Below are positions 1 through 9,731 of a stretch of 40,070 bases of DNA, piece after piece; position 1 is the first letter of the stretch, and every line of letters begins with the position of its first letter. A model generated the notes under the pieces. The model was not told the origin of the DNA and did not search any database. It was given only the letters and a program-made list of their open reading frames with translations. Source of the DNA: Gemmatimonadales bacterium (GTDB lineage: Bacteria > Gemmatimonadota > Gemmatimonadetes > Gemmatimonadales > GWC2-71-9); assembly GCA_013813875.1 (NCBI GenBank), contig JACCQZ010000251.1:1-40070 (forward strand). Reading direction: 5' to 3'. Both the position numbers and the translations under genes were made by a program.

Positions 1-305
1 ATCAGGGGGCCAGCGCCGCTCGACGTTCTCCAGCGCCAGTTCGATCCGCCGGTCAAAGGAGCGGCGCCACTTCAGGTACACCGTCCACTTCCGTGGCCTG
101 CATTTCAGCGCCGACAGCATGCCCGCCAGTACATCGATACCCGATGGGAAGCGGGCACAATCGGGTGGAACCGGTGCAGTCGTTCCAGCAATGAGCCTCT
201 GTTATCGCAGGGCATATGATTGGAATGTAAGCGTTTGCGCCCGCCTCGGAATCTTGGAGAACATCTCTGACCCTCTGTGCCTGCGGGCAGCTGTGATAAC
301 GGCTG

Positions 306-323
306 TATATCATAAATGATATA
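306..323. promoter_or_regulatory. Palindromic operator candidate TATATCATAAATGATATA upstream of hipBA
   Basis: Perfect inverted repeat (8+2+8) in an AT-rich intergenic region about 90 bp before the HipB-like start; contains TATC-N6-GATA. Confidence 0.6.
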
Positions 324-390
324 TTATGTAGTTGTTATGCCTTTTAATGCATATTGTTTTATGACTTAAATAGCATATATTCGACTAACA

Positions 391-406
391 ATATCAAATG
401 AGATAT
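391..406. promoter_or_regulatory. Second operator candidate ATATC-AAATGA-GATAT
   Basis: Same TATC-N6-GATA core as 306-323, immediately 5' of the GTG start at 411. Confidence 0.5.
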
Positions 407-410
407 CCAG

Positions 411-785
411 GTGAAAGCCAAATCGACCCGGGCGCAAACTGATCTCATTAGGACGATTGCCGCCGTCCGCAAATCAAAGGGCCTGACCCAAGCTGCACTC
501 GCCGCCAACCTGGGCATGCCTCAGGCGCAGATCTCCAGAGTGGAACGTGGACTGAATGTTCCGCAACTAGACACCTTACAGAATCTCGCTGGCGCGCTTG
601 ATCTCCAGCTCATGCTCATTCCCCGCGCGCTCGGTCCTGTAGTCCGCGCACTGATCGCGGATTACACCTCCGGCGACCGTTCGCCTGCCGAACCACCCAC
701 CGAGGAACGCCCCCTTTATCGCATTCAGGCAGAGGAAACCGCCGACGGTGGGACTCGTGCTGAGCGGGCCGATGCCCTCGAGTAA
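411..785 (+). CDS. hipB: XRE/HipB-family antitoxin (HTH)
   Basis: HTH motif SKGLTQAALAANLGMPQAQISRVERGLNVPQLDTLQNLAGAL; overlaps a downstream HipA-like kinase gene. Confidence 0.85.
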   Translation: MKAKSTRAQTDLIRTIAAVRKSKGLTQAALAANLGMPQAQISRVERGLNVPQLDTLQNLAGALDLQLMLIPRALGPVVRALIADYTSGDRSPAEPPTEERPLYRIQAEETADGGTRAERADALE

Positions 786-2016
786 ACGAAATACCCCAGC
801 CGTCAGTGTCCTGGAGGTGCTGCTGGCCAATGACGTGGTCGGCACCCTTACTCGCTTGCCAGACGACCGGACAATTTGGGCTTTCGATCCAAGCTACGTG
901 GAGAATTCCCAGCGTCCGACGCTGAGTCTTTCGTTCAAGACTGCCTCCGGCGGCGTAACGCCTGCCACGCGGCCAAGGCGGCTCAAGGTACCCCCATACT
1001 TCTCCAATCTTCTTCCGGAGGGTCACCTACGTGAGTATCTCGCGTCGCGCGGCGCCGTGCACCCAGAGCGCGAGTTCTTCCTGCTCTGGCTACTTGGTGA
1101 TGACCTGCCGGGAGCGGTTCGCATCCGGCCACTCGTAGGTGACGCCCTTCCACCAACCGCTGCGGAGGCAGTCGAGGCAAATCCCGAGGTCGCCGACCAG
1201 GTTTTGCGGTTTTCACTCGCCGGGGTGCAGCTCAAATTTTCCGCACTCCTTGAGACTGACGGCGGCCTGACAATCCCCCTGCACGGTGTAGGTGGGGATT
1301 GGATCGCAAAGTTTCCCTCGACGCGTTATAACGCGGTGCCTGAGAACGAATACGTCATGCTGACACTTGCGAGTGCGGCAGGTGTTTCAGTGCCTGAATC
1401 GCGCTTGGTTCCAATTGCGGACATTCACGATGTGCCACCCGGTGCTTTCGCAGGGAGTGGGCAGGCCCTGATCGAACGTCGCTTTGATCGAAGAGCAGAT
1501 GGGGGCCGGATCCAAATGGAAGATTTTGCCCAGGTTTTTGATCTTTATCCGAATCGTAAGTACGGCAAGGCGAGTTACGAGGACATCGCGCGGGTACTCT
1601 GGGCTGAGACCGGGGAGGAGGGTATTCGGGAGTTCACCCGGCGCCTCGCTGTCACCGTTCTAATCGGGAATGGCGACATGCACCTTAAGAATTGGTCGCT
1701 GCTTTACCCCGACCGCCGAACGCCGGTTCTTAGTCCTGCCTACGATTTCGTGAGCACTATTACCTATGAGTTCGAGCCCAACCTCGCTCTGTCTCTGGGA
1801 GGCACAAAGTCTATGGCGGATGTCGACGAGGAACTGTTCCGCAAATTCGCTCAGCGCGCGAGCTTGCCAGATCGCATCGTGGTCGAAGTCGCCCGAGAGA
1901 CTGCAGAGCGTTTTCGGGAGGCGTGGACCAAACATCCTGTGGTAGACCTGCTCCCGGCTAGTCTCCGGCAGGCACTGTCCACTCACCTCTCGCGGGTCCC
2001 CCTGGGCCGAAAGTGA
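772..2016 (+). CDS. hipA: HipA-family serine/threonine kinase toxin
   Basis: HipA N-terminal region (LPEGHLREYLASR...EFFLLWLLGDDLPGAVRI), catalytic region NGDMHLKNWSLLY and SPAYDFVSTITY; start chosen at ATG 772, overlapping hipB by 14 bp. Confidence 0.88.
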   Translation: MPSSKRNTPAVSVLEVLLANDVVGTLTRLPDDRTIWAFDPSYVENSQRPTLSLSFKTASGGVTPATRPRRLKVPPYFSNLLPEGHLREYLASRGAVHPEREFFLLWLLGDDLPGAVRIRPLVGDALPPTAAEAVEANPEVADQVLRFSLAGVQLKFSALLETDGGLTIPLHGVGGDWIAKFPSTRYNAVPENEYVMLTLASAAGVSVPESRLVPIADIHDVPPGAFAGSGQALIERRFDRRADGGRIQMEDFAQVFDLYPNRKYGKASYEDIARVLWAETGEEGIREFTRRLAVTVLIGNGDMHLKNWSLLYPDRRTPVLSPAYDFVSTITYEFEPNLALSLGGTKSMADVDEELFRKFAQRASLPDRIVVEVARETAERFREAWTKHPVVDLLPASLRQALSTHLSRVPLGRK

Positions 2017-2040
2017 ACGGTCCCCGGTGTTAGGACAGAA

Positions 2041-2069
2041 AGGCAGAGGCCATTTTGCAGCCTCTGCCT
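2041..2069. terminator. Hairpin after hipBA
   Basis: AGGCAGAGGC-N9-GCCTCTGCCT perfect 10-bp stem just downstream of the hipA stop; no clear U-tract. Confidence 0.45.
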
Positions 2070-2186
2070 CACCACTCGGCTGCGCGCCGGCCCACCTCCC
2101 CTTGCCCCCGCCCCTCCCCCGCGACACGTTCCGATTGACGGTCGCCGGCACCCCTCGCCCCACGCTCACCGTTCTGGAGGAACCCC

Positions 2187-2429
2187 GTGGAAGGTCTTAT
2201 CCGCGAAGCACGTCTGCGGCCCGAATACGCCGCATTCTATCCCGGCGTACAGCCCGACGTCTGGCTGCCGGCGACGACGATCGGCCAGCAGCTCCTGCTC
2301 TGGCATCTCACCGCCCCGGCGACCCCCCAGGGCGAGCGTCTGATGGCGGATGGACACTTCGAATTCCGTGGGGGCCGAAAGCGGACCGGGCCCTGGACCG
2401 ATACCCGAGACCGGCCCCGAGCGACCTAG
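2187..2429 (+). CDS. Small hypothetical protein (80 aa)
   Basis: GTG start preceded by GGAGG; GC-rich codon bias; ends 4 bp inside the convergent radical SAM ORF. Confidence 0.5.
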   Translation: MEGLIREARLRPEYAAFYPGVQPDVWLPATTIGQQLLLWHLTAPATPQGERLMADGHFEFRGGRKRTGPWTDTRDRPRAT

Positions 2430-4003
2430 ACGGTCCCGGCTAACCGCCCTTCCAGCTGTACCGGCTCGGATGGGGCCTCCATCTCGGAGGCATGCAGGTA
2501 GGCGTTGGGGTCGTGCATGAGCGCACCCTCGGGAAGGTACTGGTAGAGGTCTCCCAGCTCACGCCGAATGCGGGCGGCGTAGAACTCGGGCAGCTCGTCG
2601 GTGTCGCCTTCCATAAACGCGCGCACCGACCGGTCGGTGTCGAGCAGGCTGCGGATCATGGTGTGATACTGGATCCGACCCCACCCCTCCGACGACATCG
2701 CCCGCACCACGTTCATCCATTTCGGGATCATCGTCGCCGTCGCCGGCACCCGGCGGGCGATGGCGCGCCAGGAGAACGAGTAGCTGGTCACGTCAATGAG
2801 CCCGTCGTAAAATTCGGGCCAGCCGTAGTGCTTCGGCCGGACGTTCATCGCATGATTGTTGTTGAGGAAGTGGAACGGAAAAGGAAGGACTCGACCGGCC
2901 CGCTGATAGTCCAGATTCATCGGGGCGGCTCGGCCGAAGGCGGACAGCAGCGAATAGGCCGGAAACGCGCCGGGAGCGAGGTCAATGAACTTTCTGGTGA
3001 GCTCGAACGGCTCGGGTCCCTGGTCGCCGTCGAGCCCCAGCACGAAGTTGGTCTGGATATAGGGGATATAGCGGAGGATCATGTTGACGTGATCCGCCAC
3101 CTGCTTGACCTTGTCCATCCCCGTCCGCCGGGTCTTCGATTTATTGCCCAGATCGTACCACGACTCGATCCCCGGCAGGATGGCCTGGAAGCCATTCTTC
3201 TGCAGCCGCTTCAGGTGCGGCTCGCCCAGCAGCGAGAGGCTGCTCTCGGCGATATGCCGCATCCGGCCCGGCCCCGTCGCCGACTCCACCGCTTCCATAT
3301 AGTCGTCGAAGCGGACCCCGAAGTTGGGGTCGTGCCACCCGACGATCGGATTCTTCATCTTGGTGAGCAGGAAGGATAGATCGTCCCGCAACTGCGGAAA
3401 GCTCAGCGGCTGATAGTCTACGGTCGAATCAATGCAGAAGCTGCAGGTGTACGGGCAGCCGAGGCTGCCGATCATGGGGACGATCTTGATGGTGGGCGCC
3501 TTGGCGAGCGTAGCCTCGACGAACTTCCAGCGCTCCGCCAGCGTCGGCAGGTCGCCCGGTTGGCGCGCCGAGGCCAGATGGCGCCCCATCGGCCGGTGGG
3601 GGCCGGCGTCCCGCAGCAGCTCGGCCACGACGGTTCGATCGGTAAACCCCAGCACGTAGTCGAAATACTTCCGGGCATCTTCCGGATAACAGCGGGCGTG
3701 CGGTCCGCCGAGAACCGTTACCGCGCCGCGCTGCCGGAAGAAGTTGCTGAGCGCATAGGAGAGCTGAGCCGACTGGGTGAATGCCCCGATGAATATCACA
3801 TCGAGGTCGGCCGGCATCTCCTGCAGCAGATCTTCCAGACCGGTGTAGCAGACCAGGTGGACGTCATGCCCCTCCTGTTCGCACCACACGCCGATCACCT
3901 GGGGCATGATGCTGGCCAGGTTGGCGTTCATGAGGCGGCCGTACAGCGACGGGTTGGGGCTCTTGGTGACCAGGTCCAAAATGCCTATACGGAGCCGGCG
4001 CAT
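2426..4003 (-). CDS. B12-binding-domain radical SAM protein
   Basis: Rossmann-like N-terminus (IFIGAFTQSAQLSYALSNFFR...VLGGPHARCYPEDA) and CX3CX2C motif GCPYTCSFC. Confidence 0.85.
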   Translation of the reverse strand: MRRLRIGILDLVTKSPNPSLYGRLMNANLASIMPQVIGVWCEQEGHDVHLVCYTGLEDLLQEMPADLDVIFIGAFTQSAQLSYALSNFFRQRGAVTVLGGPHARCYPEDARKYFDYVLGFTDRTVVAELLRDAGPHRPMGRHLASARQPGDLPTLAERWKFVEATLAKAPTIKIVPMIGSLGCPYTCSFCIDSTVDYQPLSFPQLRDDLSFLLTKMKNPIVGWHDPNFGVRFDDYMEAVESATGPGRMRHIAESSLSLLGEPHLKRLQKNGFQAILPGIESWYDLGNKSKTRRTGMDKVKQVADHVNMILRYIPYIQTNFVLGLDGDQGPEPFELTRKFIDLAPGAFPAYSLLSAFGRAAPMNLDYQRAGRVLPFPFHFLNNNHAMNVRPKHYGWPEFYDGLIDVTSYSFSWRAIARRVPATATMIPKWMNVVRAMSSEGWGRIQYHTMIRSLLDTDRSVRAFMEGDTDELPEFYAARIRRELGDLYQYLPEGALMHDPNAYLHASEMEAPSEPVQLEGRLAGTV

Positions 4004-4160
4004 GCACGTTCCTCCTGGAGAACGAAGCCGGCTCCTCGGGCTCCGATCATGCGGTCGGGGCGAGAGCGAACTGACTGTGTGAGCTGGGCCTCGTGCCGGG
4101 TTCTGGGAGTCTGGCGCCTCGGGCGAAGGAGCGGCGAGCGCGAGAAGGCCGGGCCAGTGG

Positions 4161-4925
4161 CTAGTCGGTTGGTGGGTTGAACATGCTCGCCCCGGGCTCG
4201 GACCGCAACCCGCGCCGGGTGCGCCGGCGCTCGGCTACCCGATCGGCCAGGGCCACCGCGGCGACCCAGATCGTGCCGGCGGAGTAGCCCGCGATCACGT
4301 CGCTCGGGTAGTGCACCCCGAGGTACACCCGGGAGAGGCCGATCAGGACGATGACGGCGCCAGCCAGCAGCCACACCGCCACCCGAAACGCAGGACGGCG
4401 AATCCGGGCGGCCAAGAGAGCGGCCACCCCGCCGAAGAAGCAGACCGAGAAGAGCGCGTGGCCGCTGGGAAAGCTGAAGGTCTCGGGCGCCGGATAGTGG
4501 TCGAAGAAGGGGGTCGGACGAGCCCGCCCGAAGGTCTGCTTGAGCACGGTGTCCAGTAGCGCGCCACCGGCCAGCGTTACCCCGATCAGCACCGTGCCCC
4601 GCCGCCAGCCGCGCACCAGGAAGTAAGCCGCGGCCGCGGCGCCGAAGATCGCCAGCCGGCTCGGAGCCCCCCAGACGCTCGCGATGCGCATGAGATCGGT
4701 GAGCCACGGAGTGGCGAAGTCGTGCAGCCCCAGCAGCAACCAGTCATCTATTGCCTGGGTGTCCCCCTCCACCACTTCGTCGGCCAGCCAGGTAAAGAGC
4801 CCGAGCGAGGCGATGGCGGCCAGCAGCCCCAGGCCCAGCGCGGCGCCGATCAGGCGGCCGGTGTGGGGTGCCGCCATCTGGCTCCCCGAGATGGCCCGCC
4901 CGCCCGCCGCCGAGCGTTCCTTCAT
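4161..4925 (-). CDS. PAP2-family phosphatase
   Basis: Motifs KQTFGRARP, PSGHALFS and SRVYLGVHYPSD, multiple TM segments. Confidence 0.9.
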   Translation of the reverse strand: MKERSAAGGRAISGSQMAAPHTGRLIGAALGLGLLAAIASLGLFTWLADEVVEGDTQAIDDWLLLGLHDFATPWLTDLMRIASVWGAPSRLAIFGAAAAAYFLVRGWRRGTVLIGVTLAGGALLDTVLKQTFGRARPTPFFDHYPAPETFSFPSGHALFSVCFFGGVAALLAARIRRPAFRVAVWLLAGAVIVLIGLSRVYLGVHYPSDVIAGYSAGTIWVAAVALADRVAERRRTRRGLRSEPGASMFNPPTD

Positions 4926-4972
4926 CCGGCGACCCGCATTACTATGCTCGGACCACTTGCCAGGCAGGGTAC

Positions 4973-5092
4973 ATGCAGCGTTCCATCCCCACCGTCCGCG
5001 ACCGCCGGGGCATCACCGTCCTGGCTCTGGTTCTTCTCATCGTTGCGCTGGTCGTGGGCGCTTTGTTCCTGATGCGGGTGATCGTCATCTGA
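4973..5092 (+). CDS. Small single-TM protein (39 aa)
   Basis: MQRSIPTVRDRRGITVLALVLLIVALVVGALFLMRVIVI; basic N-terminus plus one TM helix; fills the gap between flanking genes. Confidence 0.45.
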   Translation: MQRSIPTVRDRRGITVLALVLLIVALVVGALFLMRVIVI

Positions 5093-5102
5093 AGCCGCCG
5101 GC

Positions 5103-5507
5103 TCACTGGACCGACGCAACGCTGTCTACATAGTACGGAGTGGCGCCGAAACATGACGTCGGCACTCCTTTGTGCTCGGTGTAATGCAGCACCACCCGCT
5201 TGCCCAGGGCGGCATTGAGCTCCGGCACCACCTCTTCGTCTCGGACGCTGAACTCCCAGATCGTCGGTGTCACTCCGGGTACGATCGACATGGCCATCTC
5301 GCCCTCGTACGTCTTGCAGAGCCACCCTTTGCGGGAGAATTTCTGCAGCACGCCGGCTCGCTCCCCCTCGGAATAGCTCCAGGCGAACACCAGCCCGACG
5401 TAGGCGCTGAACGCGAGCACCACGAGGAGCAGCAGCCCGACGAGAATGAGCCAGGGCCGGGCACGACGGCGCGGGCGGGGGGCCGGCGCGGCGGACGATT
5501 CGGTCAT
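5103..5507 (-). CDS. Conserved hypothetical membrane-anchored protein
   Basis: Single N-terminal TM then YSEGERAGVLQKFSRKGWLCKTYEGEMAM; start chosen at MTESS. Confidence 0.65.
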   Translation of the reverse strand: MTESSAAPAPRPRRRARPWLILVGLLLLVVLAFSAYVGLVFAWSYSEGERAGVLQKFSRKGWLCKTYEGEMAMSIVPGVTPTIWEFSVRDEEVVPELNAALGKRVVLHYTEHKGVPTSCFGATPYYVDSVASVQ

Positions 5508-5557
5508 GGGGAGTTGGGTGAGGGGAACCACAATCTAAGGCACCTGGCCGTATTCGC

Positions 5558-7207
5558 CTACAACGGGCGGCGCCCCAAGCCCGCGAAGACAAACCCTTTC
5601 CCTACCGTGATGACCCACCCTGCCGGCTCCGCATCATTGGCAAAGCGGTGGGCCAGGTCGAACCGGAGCGCGTCGGTGTCCGAGGAGCGGCTCGCCCCCA
5701 GGCGCACCCCGACTCCGGCATCCCAGCCCAGCCGCCGCCGGCTTCCGGAGTACCAGGCCCCGCCATGGTCCACGAACCCGGCCACGCCCAGTCCGGCCAG
5801 GCCCAGAAAGTCCTCCACCACCGTCACCCGATACTCGGCGGTGGCGAAGAGCGAGCGGTCCCCGGTAAAGGCGTGACTTCGAAAGGCTCGGGGACCGCTG
5901 CCCAGCCCCAGATCGAATTCGGTGCCGGGTAGCGGGTCCTCCAGCCATCCTCCCTCCAGATGAAGGATGGCGGTGTGGCCCCCCATTGGCTGCAGGACGG
6001 CGGTGCCCGCCAACTGCACCGCCCCCGAATCGAGCCCGGCCGAGCTGAAGAGTCCCCCGGCCAGTGCTTCGAGGTAGCCGAAGCCGCCGGGGACCTCCGC
6101 CCCCAAGCGGGTGGCGACCGTTGGGGCGAGACCGTTGCGCTCGTAGCCGAACAGCTTGGGCGCGATCGTCACCCCCGCCCGCACGGTGAGCCCGAGATCC
6201 ACGTCCTCCTCTCGGGCAAAGCCGCTCACGCCGCGGGTCACCAGAAAGTTGGCCCGGTTCCAGGTCAGATAGGCGCCGAACGCCCCGGTGACCGAGCTGG
6301 GAAACTCCCCCGAAGCTGCCAGCGGAAGGTAGTCGTCGCGCCGCAGCTGAGCCCGCACCCCGAGCCGGAGGTAGCCGGTCGAGGAGGCCCGCAGCGCCCA
6401 AGCCCGAGCGCCGCGCACCAGCGTGTAGCGCCGGGTGAGGCTGTCGCGTGCCGACGTGGCGCCCTCGAAGAACCGCAGGACCCGGGTGTCCTGATCCTCC
6501 ACCTCGAGGCTGAAGGCGGTAGGCGAAGCGAGTGAGTAGAACGGCTGGTCCAGGCCGAACGCGCTGAGCCGGCCATCGGAGCGGTTCTCGTACTGCACGC
6601 CCATCCCTACCGACCCGGCAAAGAGCCGGGGCTGGCGGAAAGCGAGCGCCACAGTGGACCGATCCGGAGTCTTGCGATAGCGCACCGCGGCTGACGAAGC
6701 GGTCCCCAGGAGATTGTCCTCCACCATCCCTATGGTGAAAGCCACCTCACCCCCGGCGCTGCGAAACCGCCAATCGGCCTTGGTGCTCCACCCATCTTTG
6801 GTCACCACTTTCATGACCAGACCCGAGTCGGTGCGCACCGAGTCTATCCGGACCCGGCGGAATACACCGAGGCTTCGGAGGTTGCGTTCCGATTCTGCTA
6901 CCAGGGCGGAGTCGTACGGCCTCCCCGCCTCGAAGAGGATCTCCCGATGGATGGTGCGGGGGCGGGTCTGGATGTGAAGGGCGTTGGCCGCGCGGGCCAG
7001 CCAGCTCTTCTCGTGGGGGTCGAAGATGTCGCGCCGGTCGAGCTCGACCGCGCGCACCACACCCGGTGCGGGCTGATACACCGACACCGCACCCGAGTCG
7101 GCGGAGCTCTGGGCGGCGAGACGGATGGGCAGCAGAAGGAAGACCAGCGACGACACCCGCCGGAACCGCAACGGTACTCCAATAGGCAGAATGTTCGAAA
7201 GATACAC
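5558..7207 (-). CDS. BamA/TamA-like outer-membrane beta-barrel protein
   Basis: Signal-like N-terminus, POTRA-like segment (REILFEAGRPYDSALVAESERNLRSLGVFRRVRIDSV), repetitive beta-barrel C-terminal half. Confidence 0.7.
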   Translation of the reverse strand: MYLSNILPIGVPLRFRRVSSLVFLLLPIRLAAQSSADSGAVSVYQPAPGVVRAVELDRRDIFDPHEKSWLARAANALHIQTRPRTIHREILFEAGRPYDSALVAESERNLRSLGVFRRVRIDSVRTDSGLVMKVVTKDGWSTKADWRFRSAGGEVAFTIGMVEDNLLGTASSAAVRYRKTPDRSTVALAFRQPRLFAGSVGMGVQYENRSDGRLSAFGLDQPFYSLASPTAFSLEVEDQDTRVLRFFEGATSARDSLTRRYTLVRGARAWALRASSTGYLRLGVRAQLRRDDYLPLAASGEFPSSVTGAFGAYLTWNRANFLVTRGVSGFAREEDVDLGLTVRAGVTIAPKLFGYERNGLAPTVATRLGAEVPGGFGYLEALAGGLFSSAGLDSGAVQLAGTAVLQPMGGHTAILHLEGGWLEDPLPGTEFDLGLGSGPRAFRSHAFTGDRSLFATAEYRVTVVEDFLGLAGLGVAGFVDHGGAWYSGSRRRLGWDAGVGVRLGASRSSDTDALRFDLAHRFANDAEPAGWVITVGKGFVFAGLGRRPL

Positions 7208-7416
7208 CTGCGTCAGCCGAGATCGGCGGTGAGCGATGATCTGCAGGATCCGGTCCGCCCGACCGGCCGGGTACAGCCTGCAATTGGGATCAATCGGTAC
7301 TCAACTCGCCTGAAGGCGGCACGAGAATTGAGAGGGGATGAGTGGTGGTGGTGCCGCACATCCGAACACGCGGTGTATATTCAACTTGCCAGTCACACTC
7401 ACCAGGGCCTTCTCCC

Positions 7417-8106
7417 ATGCCGGTTGCAACCCTTCTCGTCCACGCCGCGCTGCTGGTCCAACTAGCCGCCCCCTACCCCTTTGCAGTCGGCGAGACGCTG
7501 CGGTACGACGCCAGTCTCGGAATGCTCCCGGTGGGCAGCGTGACGACCTCGGTGAGCCGGATGACGCGCGAGCGAGGGGTGGAGGCATTCGTCTTTGCGG
7601 TTGATGGTCAGGGTGGCCCACCGGGAGTGCGGGTGCGTTACGCGCTGACCTCCTGGGTGGGCACCGGCAAGTTCGCGTCGCTCCGGTTCCACCGGCGCAT
7701 GGTCACCGGAGGAAAGGTGGAGGAGGAGCGCTTTCAGATCGTGCCGGACTCCAGCCGCTACCGCGCGGAGGGCGGGTCGCAGGATTGGCAGGCGCCCAAG
7801 GACGCGCTGGATGAGCTGGCGTTTCTCTATTATCTCCGCACCATTCCGCTCGAGGTGGGCAAGAGCTACTCCTTTGCCCGCTACTTCCAGACCGGCTACA
7901 ACCCGATTCAGGTTCGGGTGACCGGCCGCTCCACGCTGGCCCTGCCCGACGGGCGACAGGTTCCCGGCCTCGACCTGGCGGTCACTTCCCGAGGCATGCT
8001 CATGGCCGTTCGCCTCACCGATGACGCGCGCCGGCTGCCGGTGGAGATCGAGGTTCCGCTGCAGTACGGAACCGTTTCGCTGAGTCTCAGCAGCACCGGC
8101 AGCTAG
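7417..8106 (+). CDS. DUF3108-like secreted protein
   Basis: FAVGETLRYDASLGMLPVGSVTTSVSR...YLRTIPLEVGKSYSFARYF; start chosen at MPVATLL (signal peptide). Confidence 0.7.
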   Translation: MPVATLLVHAALLVQLAAPYPFAVGETLRYDASLGMLPVGSVTTSVSRMTRERGVEAFVFAVDGQGGPPGVRVRYALTSWVGTGKFASLRFHRRMVTGGKVEEERFQIVPDSSRYRAEGGSQDWQAPKDALDELAFLYYLRTIPLEVGKSYSFARYFQTGYNPIQVRVTGRSTLALPDGRQVPGLDLAVTSRGMLMAVRLTDDARRLPVEIEVPLQYGTVSLSLSSTGS

Positions 8107-8200
8107 CGACAACCGCAGAGTGGCGGCCTGGGGCGTTGCAATCTTGGTCCGATCAGCGCCTAGGCTCCAGGCCCCCATCCTCCGGCATCGTGCCGCGCGC

Positions 8201-9601
8201 TCAATACCTCCCTAAATAGTTCTCGATCTCCCACGGACTCACCTGCAGGTTGTACTGCAGCACCTCAGTTCGTTTGGCCTCCAGAAATCGCTCGGTCAGG
8301 TGCTCACCGAGCGCCGCTTTGATGACCGCGTCCTTCTCGAATTGCTCCAGCGCCTCGTGCAGGTCGCGGGGCAGCTCGTCTATCCGGTACTTCCGCCGGT
8401 CTCGATAGCTCATGGTGAAGATGTTCCGGTTGACCGGCTCGCGCGCCTTCAGCTTACGCTCCACCCCATCGAGTCCGGCCGCGAGCTGGACCGTCAGAGC
8501 GAGGTAGGGATTGCAGCTCGGGTCCGGCATTCGGAGCTCGCAGCGGGTGCCCAGTCCCCGCCGATCGGGAATCCGAACCAGGGGGGAGCGGTTCCGCATT
8601 GACCAGGCGACGTTGACCGGTGCCTCGAACCCCGGCACCAGGCGCTTGTAGCTGTTGATGAGCGGGTTGGTGATCGCGCAGAATCCGCGGGCGTGCTGCA
8701 GCAGGCCTTCGATGTAGCTCAGCGCCGTCTTCGAGAGCTGGTACTGCGCCTCGGAATCGAAGAAGGCGTTCTGCTTTCCCCGAAACAACGACTGGTGCGT
8801 GTGCATCCCGCTGCCGGCGATGCCCAGGATCGGCTTAGGCATGAACGAGGCCAGGAAACCGTATCGGTTGGCCACCTTGCGGACCACGAACTTGAAGGTC
8901 GTCAGGTTGTCGGCCGTACTGAGCGCGTCGGCGTACTTGAAGTCTATCTCGTGCTGCCCGGCGGCCACCTCATGGTGCGCCGCCTCGACCTCGAACCCCA
9001 TCTCCACCAACTGCTCGACGATGACGCGGCGGATCTCCTCGCCCCTGTCCACCGGCCCCAGATCGAAGTACGCGGCCGAGTCGTGGGTGGACGTGGTCGG
9101 CGTCCCATCGGCACTCTTCTCGAAGAGAAAGAACTCCGCCTCGCACCCGGCCATCATCGAGAAGCCCAGGCTCCGGGCCCGCTCGAGCTGTCGCTTGAGG
9201 GTGGTGCGGGGACACCCGGCAAACGGCTGCTCGTCCGGCGTGTAGATGTCGCAGAGGAGCCGGGCCACCCTGCCACCCTCGTCGTCATAAGGGAGGATGC
9301 GGAAGGTGGTCAGATCGGGCTTGAGCAGCATGTCCGACTCTTCGATCCGCACGAAGCCCTCGATTGACGATCCGTCGAACATGATCTCGCCGTCGAGCGC
9401 CTTGTCGAATTGGCTCCGCGGCACCTCGACGTTCTTATTGATCCCCAGGATATCGGTAAACTGGAGTCGTATGAAATCCACTCCGTACTCCCGGCTGAGC
9501 CCCAGGACGTCTTCCTTGCCGGTGCCGCTCAGATCGGTGGGGAAGCCCTCGAGAGATGGCCGCTCGGGTGAGCCGGCCGGCCGTGTCCTGGCCTGCGCCA
9601 T
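8201..9601 (-). CDS. glnA: Type I glutamine synthetase
   Basis: DGSSIEGFVRIEESDMLLKPD, AGCEAEFFLFE, GIAGSGMHTHQSLF, NRSPLVRIP; start set at MAQART (466 aa), not the longer ORF. Confidence 0.93.
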   Translation of the reverse strand: MAQARTRPAGSPERPSLEGFPTDLSGTGKEDVLGLSREYGVDFIRLQFTDILGINKNVEVPRSQFDKALDGEIMFDGSSIEGFVRIEESDMLLKPDLTTFRILPYDDEGGRVARLLCDIYTPDEQPFAGCPRTTLKRQLERARSLGFSMMAGCEAEFFLFEKSADGTPTTSTHDSAAYFDLGPVDRGEEIRRVIVEQLVEMGFEVEAAHHEVAAGQHEIDFKYADALSTADNLTTFKFVVRKVANRYGFLASFMPKPILGIAGSGMHTHQSLFRGKQNAFFDSEAQYQLSKTALSYIEGLLQHARGFCAITNPLINSYKRLVPGFEAPVNVAWSMRNRSPLVRIPDRRGLGTRCELRMPDPSCNPYLALTVQLAAGLDGVERKLKAREPVNRNIFTMSYRDRRKYRIDELPRDLHEALEQFEKDAVIKAALGEHLTERFLEAKRTEVLQYNLQVSPWEIENYLGRY

Positions 9602-9731
9602 TCCGTTGATCCCGGTAGGAAGAAAAAGTGGGTGAACCGTGAGCGGAAAGCGGAAAGAAAGGCCCGAAGCGCGTTTCCGGTAAGGGCGCCGCTTCTCAGT
9701 TTCCCGCACCCCGTTTACGCTTCTTCCCCAC

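Noticed and set aside
1-120. Open frame on the minus strand running off the left edge (…LKCRPRKWTVYLKWRRSFDRRIELALENVERRWPPD)
   Set aside because: Looks somewhat protein-like but is truncated, has no recognisable family and an unclear start; not enough to call a CDS.
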